NCBI GenBank assembly: GCA_028285085.1
Contig: JANQQI010000111.1
Location: 28,775 to 92,774 of the forward strand
Length of the DNA stretch: 64,000 nt
From: Saprospiraceae bacterium
GTDB taxonomy: Bacteria; Bacteroidota; Bacteroidia; Chitinophagales; Saprospiraceae
Reading direction: 5' to 3'
Made by a program: the position numbers and the translations under genes
Shown here: positions 25,450 through 33,682 of the stretch, one piece after another
How positions within the stretch are numbered: the first letter of the stretch is position 1
Layout of the letters: each line of letters starts with the position of its first letter
The notes under the pieces: generated by a model
What the model saw: only the letters and a program-made list of their open reading frames with translations
Databases searched by the model: none
What the model was told of the DNA's origin: nothing

Positions 25450-28032
25450 CTAATATTTCACCACCTGTACTTGTCCCCTCACTCCTTCTCCATTCAACAA
25501 AATGCGATAACTTCCGGCTGGCCAGCCACTCACATCAAAGTTCAATTGCTGCGGTCCAGCCACCAATTCTCCTTGGAACAAGCTGGCAATTTGCCGACCC
25601 ATAGCATCCAAGGCTATAACTTGTACCCGGCCATTCTCTACTAATTGATATTCCAAAGTCGCCGGCCCCAGCATCGGGTTAGGACTCACAGCCAGATCTA
25701 ACTGCTTAATCTCAATATTCTCCGTAGCAATAGGCGGATTTTCCAGAAGGTCACGCTGAAAAGCCCCATTGCCGTGTGTCGCCATGCGTAATTTGCGATC
25801 TAAGGGCGAAATTTTTAAATCAAAAACCATCACTGCTTCCGGTAAGCCTTCCTCGAAAGGTTCCCAATTGAGTCCACCATCGACAGATGCATAAATCCCC
25901 AAATCATTGCCAACATACACGATATTCGGGAAGACCGGATCTACCACAACAGCATTGGTTGGAACATCAGGCAAAATCCCACTGATGTCTGTCCAGCTTG
26001 CACCATAATCCTCGGTCTTAAATACGTGTCCGGTACCGAAACCAGAATAGGTAATATAAGCCACTGCGTCGTTTGTTGGATCAATGGTCATATCCATGGG
26101 ATAGCGATCGGGTAGGTCTCCGGTGATATCGGTGAATAGATTTCCATCTGTAGTGACAAAAACGTGTCCGCGGTTAGTTCCTAAAGGGGCTGTTGCGGCA
26201 TAAACAACATCCGTATTTGTCTCCGACATCGTCATACTTAGAATAGGATTCCCATCCAGTTGCTGGCCATTATTCAGAGCAGTCCAATTGAAGCCACCAT
26301 CTGAGGTATACCCCACGACAGATGAGCCAGCATACATGACTAAGTTATCGCTGGGTGCCACCAAATAAGGCGCAATAAAGGAAATTGGTCCTTGGCGAGC
26401 GGCGCCCATATCAATCCCGGAAAAGTAATTTCCACCATCAAATGTTCGCAGCAAATTCAGGTTTTGATAGGAGGTAAAAAAGGTCAAGCCATCATCTGAA
26501 GCAATACCGGTCCAACTTCCATCACCTCCCGTTTGTAGCCGCCAAGTCAAATCACCATTCCAGCGGATGGTACCATTATCTTGCAGACCTCCCATACAAA
26601 AGCTAGGATCAGTCCTGGAAGTAGAAAAGCCATTATAAAATTGGGCGGTTTGGTAGCGACCATTAGCGCTAAACCAAGTCTGCCCGCCATCCGTAGATCG
26701 GTGGATACCACCATCACTAGCGATATATACGATATTAGGATTGGTTGGATGATAAATAACATCGTGGCAGTCAGAGTGTACGAAATCACCATCACCGTCC
26801 GGTCCCTCAATGGGTGGATTAGGAAAACCTATCCCTCCGGTAGCTTCTTGCAGTAAATTAACCCCGGCATCTTCGGAGCGCCACACTTCGATTCCCACGG
26901 CAACGAGATCGTTAGGATTGGTAGGACTCACGGCAACATCGTGGGCAAACCAGCCTTGCCAGGCCGAATAATCAAGCTGGGTTTGTACATTCCAGTTGAG
27001 CCCAAAATCATCCGAGCGACATAGCCAAGTGGCCCCATCCGCAAAGCTAAATCCATTACCAATACTGGCATACAGGATATCAGGATTAGATGGTGCAAAT
27101 TTTAGTTGTGCTTTACCCGCGTAGGAAGAAGGTAAATTGCTAAAGATTTGTGTCCAGTTTTGTCCGCCATCTTCAGATCGGTAAAAGCCAAAGCCTGGTG
27201 TGTTGAAATTTCCACAAGTGGCCACCAACAAATTAGGGTTGTCCGGGTGAACGACAATATCTGTGGCCATCACAACACTAAGGACTTGTTGCCAGTTAGC
27301 CCCCGCATCGGTACTTTTATAAACGCCTTCCGTAGTCGCCGCATAAACGATATTCGCATTTTGCGGATCCACCTTGATTGCCCAAACCCCTCGATTTTGA
27401 TCGTAAGACCAATCCAGGCTCTTCGTCCAACTCACACCGCTATCCGTAGATTTTAAAATGCCAATGCCGTAGCTACCACGCGTGCTTCGATAAGCTGCAC
27501 CGGTGCCCGCCGCAAAATAATTATAGACCTCACCAGTACCGATGTACATCACCGTCGAATCGCCCGGAGCAAATTCAATATAACTCACGCCCAAGACCGG
27601 AAAACCGGTAGGTACCCGTTCCCAGGCATCAATGCCTACTCCTCCACTGTAAGTCCGCCACAGCCCTCCACTCGCTGAACCAGCGTACATCGTATTGGTA
27701 TTTTGCGGATTAAAGGCAAGTGCCAAGGTACGCCCACCGCGATTGTGAGGTCCCATGGTTTCCCAAGGGTCGGTGGCACTACGGCGTGTGCCTTGCTCGG
27801 ACATCGCAACTTGCTCTTTTTCCCAGGCCGCGTAGTGGGCATTTTCGGGGAGCTGTGTCTCGGGATACATCTGGCGATCCCCCAAAAAGTTGAGGGCTTC
27901 ATAAGCCCCAGAAATAGCAGGCGCCTCATCACGCTCCACCTGTATAGGTTGTGTCTCCGTCTGGCAGGCCCAAATCAGAGTAAGTAAAAGCATTCCGACC
28001 AGAGATCGGAGCATTGTAACGTTTCGTTTCAT
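25450..28032 (-). CDS. Secreted BNR/sortilin-like beta-propeller protein with T9SS sorting domain
   Basis: 860 aa from ATG 28032. The frame extends to 28143, but a lipoprotein-like leader starts at 28032 (MKRNVTMLRSLVGMLLLTL, then IWAC). The body contains many repeats of the BNR/VPS10 type: YRSTRGSYGIGILKSTDSG, STDAGANWQQ, SEDGGQNWTQ, STDGGQTWFS and TSDGGFNWTA, each with S-x-D-x-G-x-x-W. They probably form two stacked propellers, as in exo-xyloglucanase-like glycoside hydrolase folds. The C-terminus (about 780-860) is a T9SS type A domain: SPNPMLGPATLEY, ALDAMGRQIA, WPAGSYRILLNGEG. A substrate cannot be named; the fold is used for polysaccharide binding or hydrolysis. A Cys-containing leader together with a T9SS tail is unusual. 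Confidence 0.85.
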   Translation of the reverse strand: MKRNVTMLRSLVGMLLLTLIWACQTETQPIQVERDEAPAISGAYEALNFLGDRQMYPETQLPENAHYAAWEKEQVAMSEQGTRRSATDPWETMGPHNRGGRTLALAFNPQNTNTMYAGSASGGLWRTYSGGVGIDAWERVPTGFPVLGVSYIEFAPGDSTVMYIGTGEVYNYFAAGTGAAYRSTRGSYGIGILKSTDSGVSWTKSLDWSYDQNRGVWAIKVDPQNANIVYAATTEGVYKSTDAGANWQQVLSVVMATDIVVHPDNPNLLVATCGNFNTPGFGFYRSEDGGQNWTQIFSNLPSSYAGKAQLKFAPSNPDILYASIGNGFSFADGATWLCRSDDFGLNWNVQTQLDYSAWQGWFAHDVAVSPTNPNDLVAVGIEVWRSEDAGVNLLQEATGGIGFPNPPIEGPDGDGDFVHSDCHDVIYHPTNPNIVYIASDGGIHRSTDGGQTWFSANGRYQTAQFYNGFSTSRTDPSFCMGGLQDNGTIRWNGDLTWRLQTGGDGSWTGIASDDGLTFFTSYQNLNLLRTFDGGNYFSGIDMGAARQGPISFIAPYLVAPSDNLVMYAGSSVVGYTSDGGFNWTALNNGQQLDGNPILSMTMSETNTDVVYAATAPLGTNRGHVFVTTDGNLFTDITGDLPDRYPMDMTIDPTNDAVAYITYSGFGTGHVFKTEDYGASWTDISGILPDVPTNAVVVDPVFPNIVYVGNDLGIYASVDGGLNWEPFEEGLPEAVMVFDLKISPLDRKLRMATHGNGAFQRDLLENPPIATENIEIKQLDLAVSPNPMLGPATLEYQLVENGRVQVIALDAMGRQIASLFQGELVAGPQQLNFDVSGWPAGSYRILLNGEGVRGQVQVVKY

Positions 28033-28244
28033 ATTTGAGATTGTTTTATCACGATCACTATTAGAAAAAGTCATCTTCCTGCCTGAATGTTCAAAGCAGC
28101 AATAACTTGGACTTTTACGTAAGCTAGGAAATGGCCAATTCAAAGCTAGCGGAAGAAATGCGGAATTGCTAGCCTCTTTCCAATTGAAAATTGGAGTGCA
28201 GTTGACAAAGCAGAAGAGTAATGCTCTGAGGAATATCAGATTTC

Positions 28245-28283
28245 CTGTCTAAACACTCGATTTTAAACCAAGTGTTTAGACAG
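28245..28283. repeat. 13-bp perfect inverted repeat
   Basis: CTGTCTAAACACT (28245-28257) and AGTGTTTAGACAG (28271-28283), perfect arms with a 13-nt spacer. It lies just past the 3' end of the minus-strand gene at 28298 and could be its terminator, but no T-run follows in that direction. A regulatory site upstream of the propeller gene is an alternative. Confidence 0.5.
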
Positions 28284-28297
28284 ACTGAATAGAATGG

Positions 28298-28846
28298 TTA
28301 ATCATTCACACCATCCTCGTTGGACGTAGCGCCAAAGTTGATGTGATAGCCGATTTTCTTGTGCGGTTCATCATCGTCATAATCCTCCCAATTGGTGATT
28401 TCGGTAATAAACTCTTCAAGATGGCGTAAAAAGAAAGGTGCTTTGAGTTCTTCCGGGCGATAAATGCCAATAGTTTTGGGTGCCCGGGGATCACCGTAAT
28501 TTTCGATAAATGGAAAGTTGATCAAGACAATGATTTTACCATTGAACAACTGCTGGTAAATTAAAGAGCCGTTGTGCTTTATCAAATGGCGCTTAATCGT
28601 TGCACTCACTTCCTGGTACATCCCACTTTTTACATCTCCCAGAGACAGGACGATAGCTTCCAGGTTTTCCATTTGGCCTCTAACATCAGTTTTTGCATCC
28701 AGTTCGACCGCTTTGGCTCCCTTTTCTAATTCTTCGAGGATAAAATCCTTTAAACTGTCCTTCCAAATCTGTCGATAATCACGTGTATTTTGCAGTACTT
28801 CTTTATACTGGTTCACCTTGCGAAGCAAGTTGTTGTATTCGCTCAT
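28298..28846 (-). CDS. Conserved hypothetical cytoplasmic protein
   Basis: 182 aa from ATG 28846 (MSEYNNLLRKVNQ). The frame extends upstream to 28981 across the divergent promoter region, which is unlikely to be coding. The N-terminal half is helical (KEVLQNTRDYRQIWKDSL). The middle has alternating strands and helices, including LIYQQLFNGKIIVLINFPFI and TIGIYRPEEL, and the acidic C-terminal third has NWEDYDDDEPHKKIGYHIN. There is no signal peptide or membrane segment. It is divergent from the PD-(D/E)XK-like gene at 28931, starting 84 bp away, so the two may share a control region. I do not recognise the family. Confidence 0.65.
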   Translation of the reverse strand: MSEYNNLLRKVNQYKEVLQNTRDYRQIWKDSLKDFILEELEKGAKAVELDAKTDVRGQMENLEAIVLSLGDVKSGMYQEVSATIKRHLIKHNGSLIYQQLFNGKIIVLINFPFIENYGDPRAPKTIGIYRPEELKAPFFLRHLEEFITEITNWEDYDDDEPHKKIGYHINFGATSNEDGVND

Positions 28847-28930
28847 ATTTTCCCTTTTTGCCGAAAAGATAGATAAATTTCGAAGCATTGTTACACACTT
28901 ATTGAAATAAGGTCTGTAATTTTCCAATTG

Positions 28931-29554
28931 ATGACCTCTTCGAACACGCATTCCCAACAATTCACCGAAAGTGGACTTCAATTTTCCTTCTCACCGGACT
29001 GGATTGTACACAGCTACGACCAGCATCGATTCTATCGCTATCTAAGTGGCGCCGGCATGAAAGGCGTTGATTTTGTGGGACTTTATCAAGATCATCTTTA
29101 TCTGATTGAGGTCAAAAATTACAATGATCGCTTGCCTCTGGATCGATACGAACCTATGGCCCAATTACTCGAAAAACCAGAAGACTACATTGAAGCCTTT
29201 TATAAAAAATTTGTGGATAGTTTAAAGCTAATCCGCATCATCCGCCGGTTCTATCGACGGCAGTGGTGGTTTCGCCGGGGCTTCTCTGCATTACAATGGT
29301 TGCTTGGCCGCCGCTGGGCGCTTCGCCGCGAAGCGGGCTTTTGGTGGACGCTCGCGGAATACGTCGAGAACAAAGAGGTCACCTACATTCTTTGGCTAGA
29401 GCTAGGGGCACACCTCCCTTCGGAAGAAGCTCGTCAATTGCGCCAAAACATCCAGGCTGGGCTGGCAGCGCGCGTAGCGGATCATCAAATGCAGGTATTG
29501 CTCGGGGATAGTCGCACTGCGTTTCTCGGGATTACGAGCGAAGCATTAGATTAA
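28931..29554 (+). CDS. Hypothetical protein with a PD-(D/E)XK nuclease-like motif
   Basis: 207 aa from ATG 28931 (a TTG codon precedes it directly). The stretch GVDFVGLYQDHLYLIEVKNY places D47 and E60-x-K62 on two predicted strands, the D-(x)n-E-x-K signature of the PD-(D/E)XK phosphodiesterase fold used by restriction and repair nucleases. The region after it is helical and very basic and aromatic (IIRRFYRRQWWFRRGF, WLLGRRWALRR), suited to nucleic-acid or membrane contact. The last third resembles a second alpha/beta element. No methyltransferase or other defence gene is adjacent, so a restriction role is not supported. Function inferred from one motif only. Confidence 0.6.
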   Translation: MTSSNTHSQQFTESGLQFSFSPDWIVHSYDQHRFYRYLSGAGMKGVDFVGLYQDHLYLIEVKNYNDRLPLDRYEPMAQLLEKPEDYIEAFYKKFVDSLKLIRIIRRFYRRQWWFRRGFSALQWLLGRRWALRREAGFWWTLAEYVENKEVTYILWLELGAHLPSEEARQLRQNIQAGLAARVADHQMQVLLGDSRTAFLGITSEALD

Positions 29555-29609
29555 ATCGTCGTGATGTCCTTTTCTAAAAAGGTTATTCTAATTAAATGTA
29601 TTTATAAAC

Positions 29610-30065
29610 TTATTCTGCCAGCGCCATCTCCTCCAAAGCAGCCATTGGGATATAGCGCAAAGCCGCAGCGTGGGTCGACGCAAGGAACACGGGTGGCGCC
29701 ACCCCAGCATCATAAGCTTCTCGCCAACGTAGAGCACAAAGGCACCAACGGTCGCCGGCCTTCAAGCCCGGAAAGTTGTAAGCAGGAAGGGGCGTGCAAA
29801 GGTCATTGCCCTTAGATTTGGTGAAATCTAAAAAGGCCTGGGTCATTTTTGCACAGACAACATGCCGTCCGCTATCCGTAGGGCCGGTGTTACAGAATCC
29901 ATCGCGGTAATAACCGGTAACCGGATCGGTACAACAAGAGCGAAGTGCTTCGCCAAGTACATTTTTGGGCGCTTCCATAGGTGCTGATGATTTTGTGGAT
30001 ATAAAAAATTGAAGGGACAAGGGAATAAGGAATAATGCCGATAGAATAGTATAGAAAGGTTTCAT
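29610..30065 (-). CDS. DUF2237 family protein, apparently exported
   Basis: 151 aa from ATG 30065, where a hydrophobic leader begins (MKPFYTILSALFLIPLSLQF). A downstream ATG at 29978 would give the typical leaderless DUF2237 of about 120 aa. The domain is unmistakable: NVLGEALRSCCTDPVTGYYR, DGFCNTGPTDSGRHVVCA, KMTQAFLDFTKSKGNDL, PGLKAGDRWCLCALRW and APPVFLASTHA. Conserved Cys and His suggest metal or redox chemistry, but no biochemical role is established that I know of. The leader, if real, would place it in the periplasm, which is atypical. The divergent DUF1963 gene begins about 215 bp away. Confidence 0.85.
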   Translation of the reverse strand: MKPFYTILSALFLIPLSLQFFISTKSSAPMEAPKNVLGEALRSCCTDPVTGYYRDGFCNTGPTDSGRHVVCAKMTQAFLDFTKSKGNDLCTPLPAYNFPGLKAGDRWCLCALRWREAYDAGVAPPVFLASTHAAALRYIPMAALEEMALAE

Positions 30066-30279
30066 TGGTCTAAACATTTGGTATTCATTAGGAGCAATTC
30101 GCCGGACTATCATCCTTAGAATGAGAAGATTTTGCTTGCCTGATTTATCTGTTATCTCTACAACAAGTTTTCAAATCTTGTCTGGTCAAGCAGCAATTCC
30201 CTCCCGTCCCATAACAATTACAATTCCTTCCTTTTTGTTCATCATTTCTTTTTGTAATTTGCCGCCAAAACCCCGAAAT

Positions 30280-31128
30280 ATGCGCCAACAAATAGAAACG
30301 AAAATCGACGAACTGTTTACCCCGGAAGCAGCAGAATTGCTCAAACTCCACTTGTTTCCTTGTATCCGCTTTACGATAAGCTCAGAAGCGCCACAAATTG
30401 GCGAGTCAAAATTCGGTGGACAGCCTGACCTTCCCGTCACCAATGTTTACCAACAATTAGAAACCCCACACCTGCAGCTTTTTGCTCAGATTAACATGGA
30501 AGATGTCGCCAAGAAAATTGACCTCATCCAATTGCCCAAACAGGGCTTACTTTCCGTTTTCGGATCCTTCTATTCGCAAGATGGCACTCAGATAGCACCG
30601 GCGCTCCCCGCTTCCAAGCAAGGCTTACAAGGCGTTTTTATACCTGACCTCACTCATATTGGCCGTAGAAATCCACAAATGTCTTATCCCGTTCTAAAAG
30701 AGCGGCGTATGGAACTCCACGCTTATATGGGGACTTTAAACGCTGGCGATACGCGCCTCCGTAATGTCACCTACGAGCCAGAAGCTTTCCAAAAACTACA
30801 GCAAGCTATTGCTGAACTGCACGGATTCGATGCACACAGTAATGATCTCTTGTTTGCTTTCCCTCAGCATGAACCTTTTCAGATTGAAATGTCTTGGACT
30901 GGTTTTGATTTCGGTATTCCGCCCGAACTTTGGAATGACGCTAAACAACAGGAGCAAATGCTGACCCGCTACGGCACCTACCAGTCGGTAGTACAAATGA
31001 CCCTGAATGGGGATTACTTTGTTTCTGATCCACCGGTAGACTTCAGTGGCCATCTCCATTTGGGTGTTGCTTACAACCACTTACAACAACTGAATTTCCA
31101 GGAAATCGTCTACGCCTATCGTGAATAG
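30280..31128 (+). CDS. YwqG-like DUF1963 family protein
   Basis: 282 aa from ATG 30280 (MRQQIETKIDELF). The frame extends back to 30121, but that part is hydrophobic and unlike the family. The body carries DUF1963 landmarks: SKFGGQPDLP, LQLFAQINMED, LLSVFGSFYSQDG and, near the end, HLHLGVAYNHLQQLNFQEIV. The family is common in bacteria and eukaryotic microbes; its role is not known to me, though it is often found near defence or polymorphic-toxin genes. Here the neighbours are DUF2237 (divergent) and a photolyase-like gene, and no toxin is seen. Confidence 0.8.
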   Translation: MRQQIETKIDELFTPEAAELLKLHLFPCIRFTISSEAPQIGESKFGGQPDLPVTNVYQQLETPHLQLFAQINMEDVAKKIDLIQLPKQGLLSVFGSFYSQDGTQIAPALPASKQGLQGVFIPDLTHIGRRNPQMSYPVLKERRMELHAYMGTLNAGDTRLRNVTYEPEAFQKLQQAIAELHGFDAHSNDLLFAFPQHEPFQIEMSWTGFDFGIPPELWNDAKQQEQMLTRYGTYQSVVQMTLNGDYFVSDPPVDFSGHLHLGVAYNHLQQLNFQEIVYAYRE

Positions 31129-31164
31129 CGCTTAACTAATCCGCATTAAATTTTCGTTGCTAGT

Positions 31165-31189
31165 TAACAAAAGGGCCAATCTTTTGTTA
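31165..31189. promoter_or_regulatory. Inverted repeat upstream of the photolyase-like gene
   Basis: TAACAAAA-N9-TTTTGTTA, perfect 8-bp arms, ending 8 bp before ATG 31198. Its position overlaps the expected ribosome-binding region, so it could be an operator or a leader hairpin controlling the gene below. Confidence 0.4.
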
Positions 31190-31197
31190 TCACCCCA

Positions 31198-32700
31198 ATG
31201 CCTAAGGAGAATGTGAATATTGTGTGGCTGAAGCGGGATTTACGCCTGCGCGACCATGCCCCGTTGGCCGCTGCGGTTAGCGATGGCTTGCCTTGTCTAT
31301 TAATTTATGCTTTTGAGCCTTCTTTGCTACGCCTCCCGGAAAGTGATGTTAGACATTGGCGCTTTGTCTGGGAAAGCCTGGAAGATTTACAGCGACAATT
31401 AGCAGCTTACAATCAACGCATCACCATCTGCCACGGCGAAGTGCTTCCAATTTTTGAGCAGCTGCAGCAACAGTTTCAAATCCAACACCTTTTTGCCCAT
31501 CAGGAAACCGGACAAAAAATCACCTTTGATCGGGATCGTACGATCAAGCAATTTTGTCAATCGAATGGTATTACCTATCAAGAGTTTGTTCAGGATGGCG
31601 TACAGCGTGGATTGAGTCATCGCCAAGACTGGCAGGCAAGAGTAGATGCGTTTTTCAACGCCGAAGTACAACGTGCTGATCTGTCTCAATTACAGTCTTG
31701 TACTTTACCTCTGGACTTGGAACGTAAAATCGTAGGGCCTCCCCTCCCCCAGGGCATTTTGCATTCCGCGGAGCATTTTCAGCGCGGCGGCGAACGGCTT
31801 GCTTGGCGCTATTTTAGCTCCTTTCTAGATGAACGCGTAGCTGATTACAGCCGTCAATTATCCAAGCCAGCTCTTAGCCGCCGCAGTTGTAGCCGGCTCT
31901 CCACTTATCTGGCCTACGGCTGTATCAGTGCTCGGGAAGTCTGGCAATATTCAGAGCAAAAACGAAGGCAAGGACAGCAACAATGGAATATTGAAAATTT
32001 TCAATCTCGACTCTGGTGGCGTACCCATTACATTCAAAAGCTGGAAAGTGAATGGCAGGTTGAATTTGAGCCAATCAATAAAGCCCTTTGCAATATCGAT
32101 CGCCATCAGAATCGTGAGGTTTTCGAGGCCTGGGCTAGCGGTCATACCGGCATTCCTATGGTGGATGCTTCCATGCGTTCACTTATTGCTACGGGCTGGC
32201 TGAACTTCCGTATGCGGGCGATGCTGGCGACCTTTGCGACTTTTAGTTTATGGCTCGACTGGAGAATGGTGGCTACACATTTGGCCCAAGTCTTCCTGGA
32301 TTATGATCCGGGCATTCACTTTCCGCAATTACAAATGCAAGCAGGCCTGACCGGTTATCACCAATTGCGTATTTTCAATCCCATTCATCAAGCCCGCGAG
32401 CACGATCCGGAGGGCATATTTATCAAAACCTGGGTACCGGAATTAGCTGCCGTGCCCGGCCCCCTTTGCGGTGATCCGTGGAACCTGCCTCCAATGGAGC
32501 AGCGATTTTATCAATTTGAGTTAGGGCGCAACTACCCGGCTCCCATTGTTGATTATGATACCGTAACACGCAAAAATCGCGATCACTACTGGCAATTTCG
32601 CCAGCAGCCCGGAGTAGCCAATCAATTACCATTGGTATGGCGGCGTCACTGTATCCCGGAAGATATCCAGAAATACAAGACGGCATTACCCCTTCAATAA
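31198..32700 (+). CDS. Cryptochrome/photolyase family protein, non-canonical subgroup
   Basis: 500 aa. The N-terminal alpha/beta antenna-binding domain (MPKENVNIVWLKRDLRLRDH, about 1-130) and the C-terminal FAD domain with GHTGIPMVDASMRSL are typical. In class I CPD photolyases the active-site strand reads NNGGWQWAASTG before the RIFNP box. Here residues 372-383 read GIHFPQLQMQAG, then RIFNP at 391-395 and HDPEGIFIKTWVPEL. The first electron-transfer Trp and the FAD N5-facing Asn therefore appear replaced (by L378 and H374 in my alignment by eye). It binds FAD by family inference; whether it repairs DNA or signals is open. It stands alone after an inverted repeat. Confidence 0.85.
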   Translation: MPKENVNIVWLKRDLRLRDHAPLAAAVSDGLPCLLIYAFEPSLLRLPESDVRHWRFVWESLEDLQRQLAAYNQRITICHGEVLPIFEQLQQQFQIQHLFAHQETGQKITFDRDRTIKQFCQSNGITYQEFVQDGVQRGLSHRQDWQARVDAFFNAEVQRADLSQLQSCTLPLDLERKIVGPPLPQGILHSAEHFQRGGERLAWRYFSSFLDERVADYSRQLSKPALSRRSCSRLSTYLAYGCISAREVWQYSEQKRRQGQQQWNIENFQSRLWWRTHYIQKLESEWQVEFEPINKALCNIDRHQNREVFEAWASGHTGIPMVDASMRSLIATGWLNFRMRAMLATFATFSLWLDWRMVATHLAQVFLDYDPGIHFPQLQMQAGLTGYHQLRIFNPIHQAREHDPEGIFIKTWVPELAAVPGPLCGDPWNLPPMEQRFYQFELGRNYPAPIVDYDTVTRKNRDHYWQFRQQPGVANQLPLVWRRHCIPEDIQKYKTALPLQ

Positions 32701-32767
32701 AATTGGAATTCTTTGCTTAATTTCAAGCATGGCTGCAACCTCCAATAATCAATGGTAGCAACATCTA

Positions 32768-33238
32768 TTGGCAATTCTTATTTTGCCCTTCAACGTTATT
32801 ATTGTCATTCCAACTGCCTTGCGCTGGTATTTTCAGGAAGAGTGGGAACTGAATTTTGATCTCTGGCTGGCAGGAGGATTAATATGTGTGCTGGCGGGGC
32901 TCAGTCTAATGATTTCAACGATTCGACTATTTGTCATTATCGGGCGTGGCACCTTGGCGCCCTGGCAACCGACACAACAACTGGTTATCGCCGGCCCTTT
33001 TCGCTACCTGCGTAATCCCATGATTACCGGTGTCCTTTTGATTTTACTAGGGGAAGTCCTACTGTTTCAATCCCGAGCCATTGCCGTATGGACAGTAGTC
33101 TTTTTTATGATTAACTATTGTTATTTTGTTTGGAAAGAAGAACCGGATTTGACCAAAAGATTTGGAGAAAGTTATCGCATTTATCGTCAGCACGTTCCCC
33201 GATGGATTCCTAGCCTACGGCCTTGGTCGCCAGATTAA
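32768..33238 (+). CDS. Isoprenylcysteine carboxyl methyltransferase (ICMT)-like membrane protein; start uncertain
   Basis: 156 aa as read from TTG 32768. Three or four membrane helices surround the ICMT/PEMT signature GTLAPWQPTQQLVIAGPFRY-LRNP and the C-terminal EEPDLTKRFGESYRIYRQHV-PRW, which bind SAM in this family. An in-frame ATG at 32729 opens MAATSNNQW, then a TAG stop at 32756-32758, then QHLLAIL running into the called protein. The sequence past the TAG looks like the natural continuation of the N-terminus. Either the gene starts at TTG 32768, or a nonsense change has cut off the first codons. Methyl acceptor unknown. It converges with paaI, 9 bp apart, with no terminator seen. Confidence 0.7.
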   Translation: MAILILPFNVIIVIPTALRWYFQEEWELNFDLWLAGGLICVLAGLSLMISTIRLFVIIGRGTLAPWQPTQQLVIAGPFRYLRNPMITGVLLILLGEVLLFQSRAIAVWTVVFFMINYCYFVWKEEPDLTKRFGESYRIYRQHVPRWIPSLRPWSPD

Positions 33239-33247
33239 GCAGCATTC

Positions 33248-33661
33248 CTAAACCTCCCAATCTTTGCTGGTGCGATAAACTGTTCCTTTAAAAATAGCGA
33301 CCGTCGCTCCCGATTCATTTTTGATAAGAACTCGATAAATCCCCACACGATGTGTAAGATGTTCCTCCTCGGCCGTAGCAATAATGCGCTCACCGGCTTT
33401 TAAGGATTGAGTGTGTGAGATGGAGGTTTCGATTGATACCGCTTGTCGACCGTGAGAGTTAGCCGCGAAAGCCAACGCACTGTCCGCTAAAGCATAAGTG
33501 ATCGCACCATGAGCAATATCGAAACCATTTAGCATTTCGGGCCGAATAGTCATCTGGAGTACCGACCGACCGGCTTCATCCACCAAACGCTCGATCCCCA
33601 ACCATTGGCTGAAAGCATCGTTATGATACATTTGATCGACTACTTGAGTAGGCGTCGGCAT
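33248..33661 (-). CDS. paaI: Hydroxyphenylacetyl-CoA thioesterase PaaI
   Basis: 137-aa hotdog-fold thioesterase that removes CoA from dead-end ring-hydroxylated or stalled intermediates of phenylacetate breakdown. Family residues are visible: N45-G in LNGFDIAHG, H51-G and D60 in YALADSALA, the general base/nucleophile region. SIETSISHTQSLKAGERI follows as expected. It is the last gene of the paaA-to-paaI minus-strand run, 21 bp after paaH, which makes PaaI the best name among hotdog thioesterases. Confidence 0.93.
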   Translation of the reverse strand: MPTPTQVVDQMYHNDAFSQWLGIERLVDEAGRSVLQMTIRPEMLNGFDIAHGAITYALADSALAFAANSHGRQAVSIETSISHTQSLKAGERIIATAEEEHLTHRVGIYRVLIKNESGATVAIFKGTVYRTSKDWEV

Positions 33662-33682
33662 ATTTAAAAAGAGAGGTTAAGT

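Noticed and set aside
25233..25644. Two overlapping plus-strand open frames
   Set aside because: One crosses the GC-rich hairpin island, the other is antisense to the propeller gene's T9SS tail.
28847..28981. Upstream extension of the hypothetical gene at 28298
   Set aside because: Would overlap the divergent gene's start region; MSEYNN at 28846 is a better start.
29610..30065. DUF2237 and DUF1963 neighbourhood as a defence island
   Set aside because: No methyltransferase, helicase, toxin or mobile gene accompanies them or the PD-(D/E)XK-like gene; evidence is too thin.
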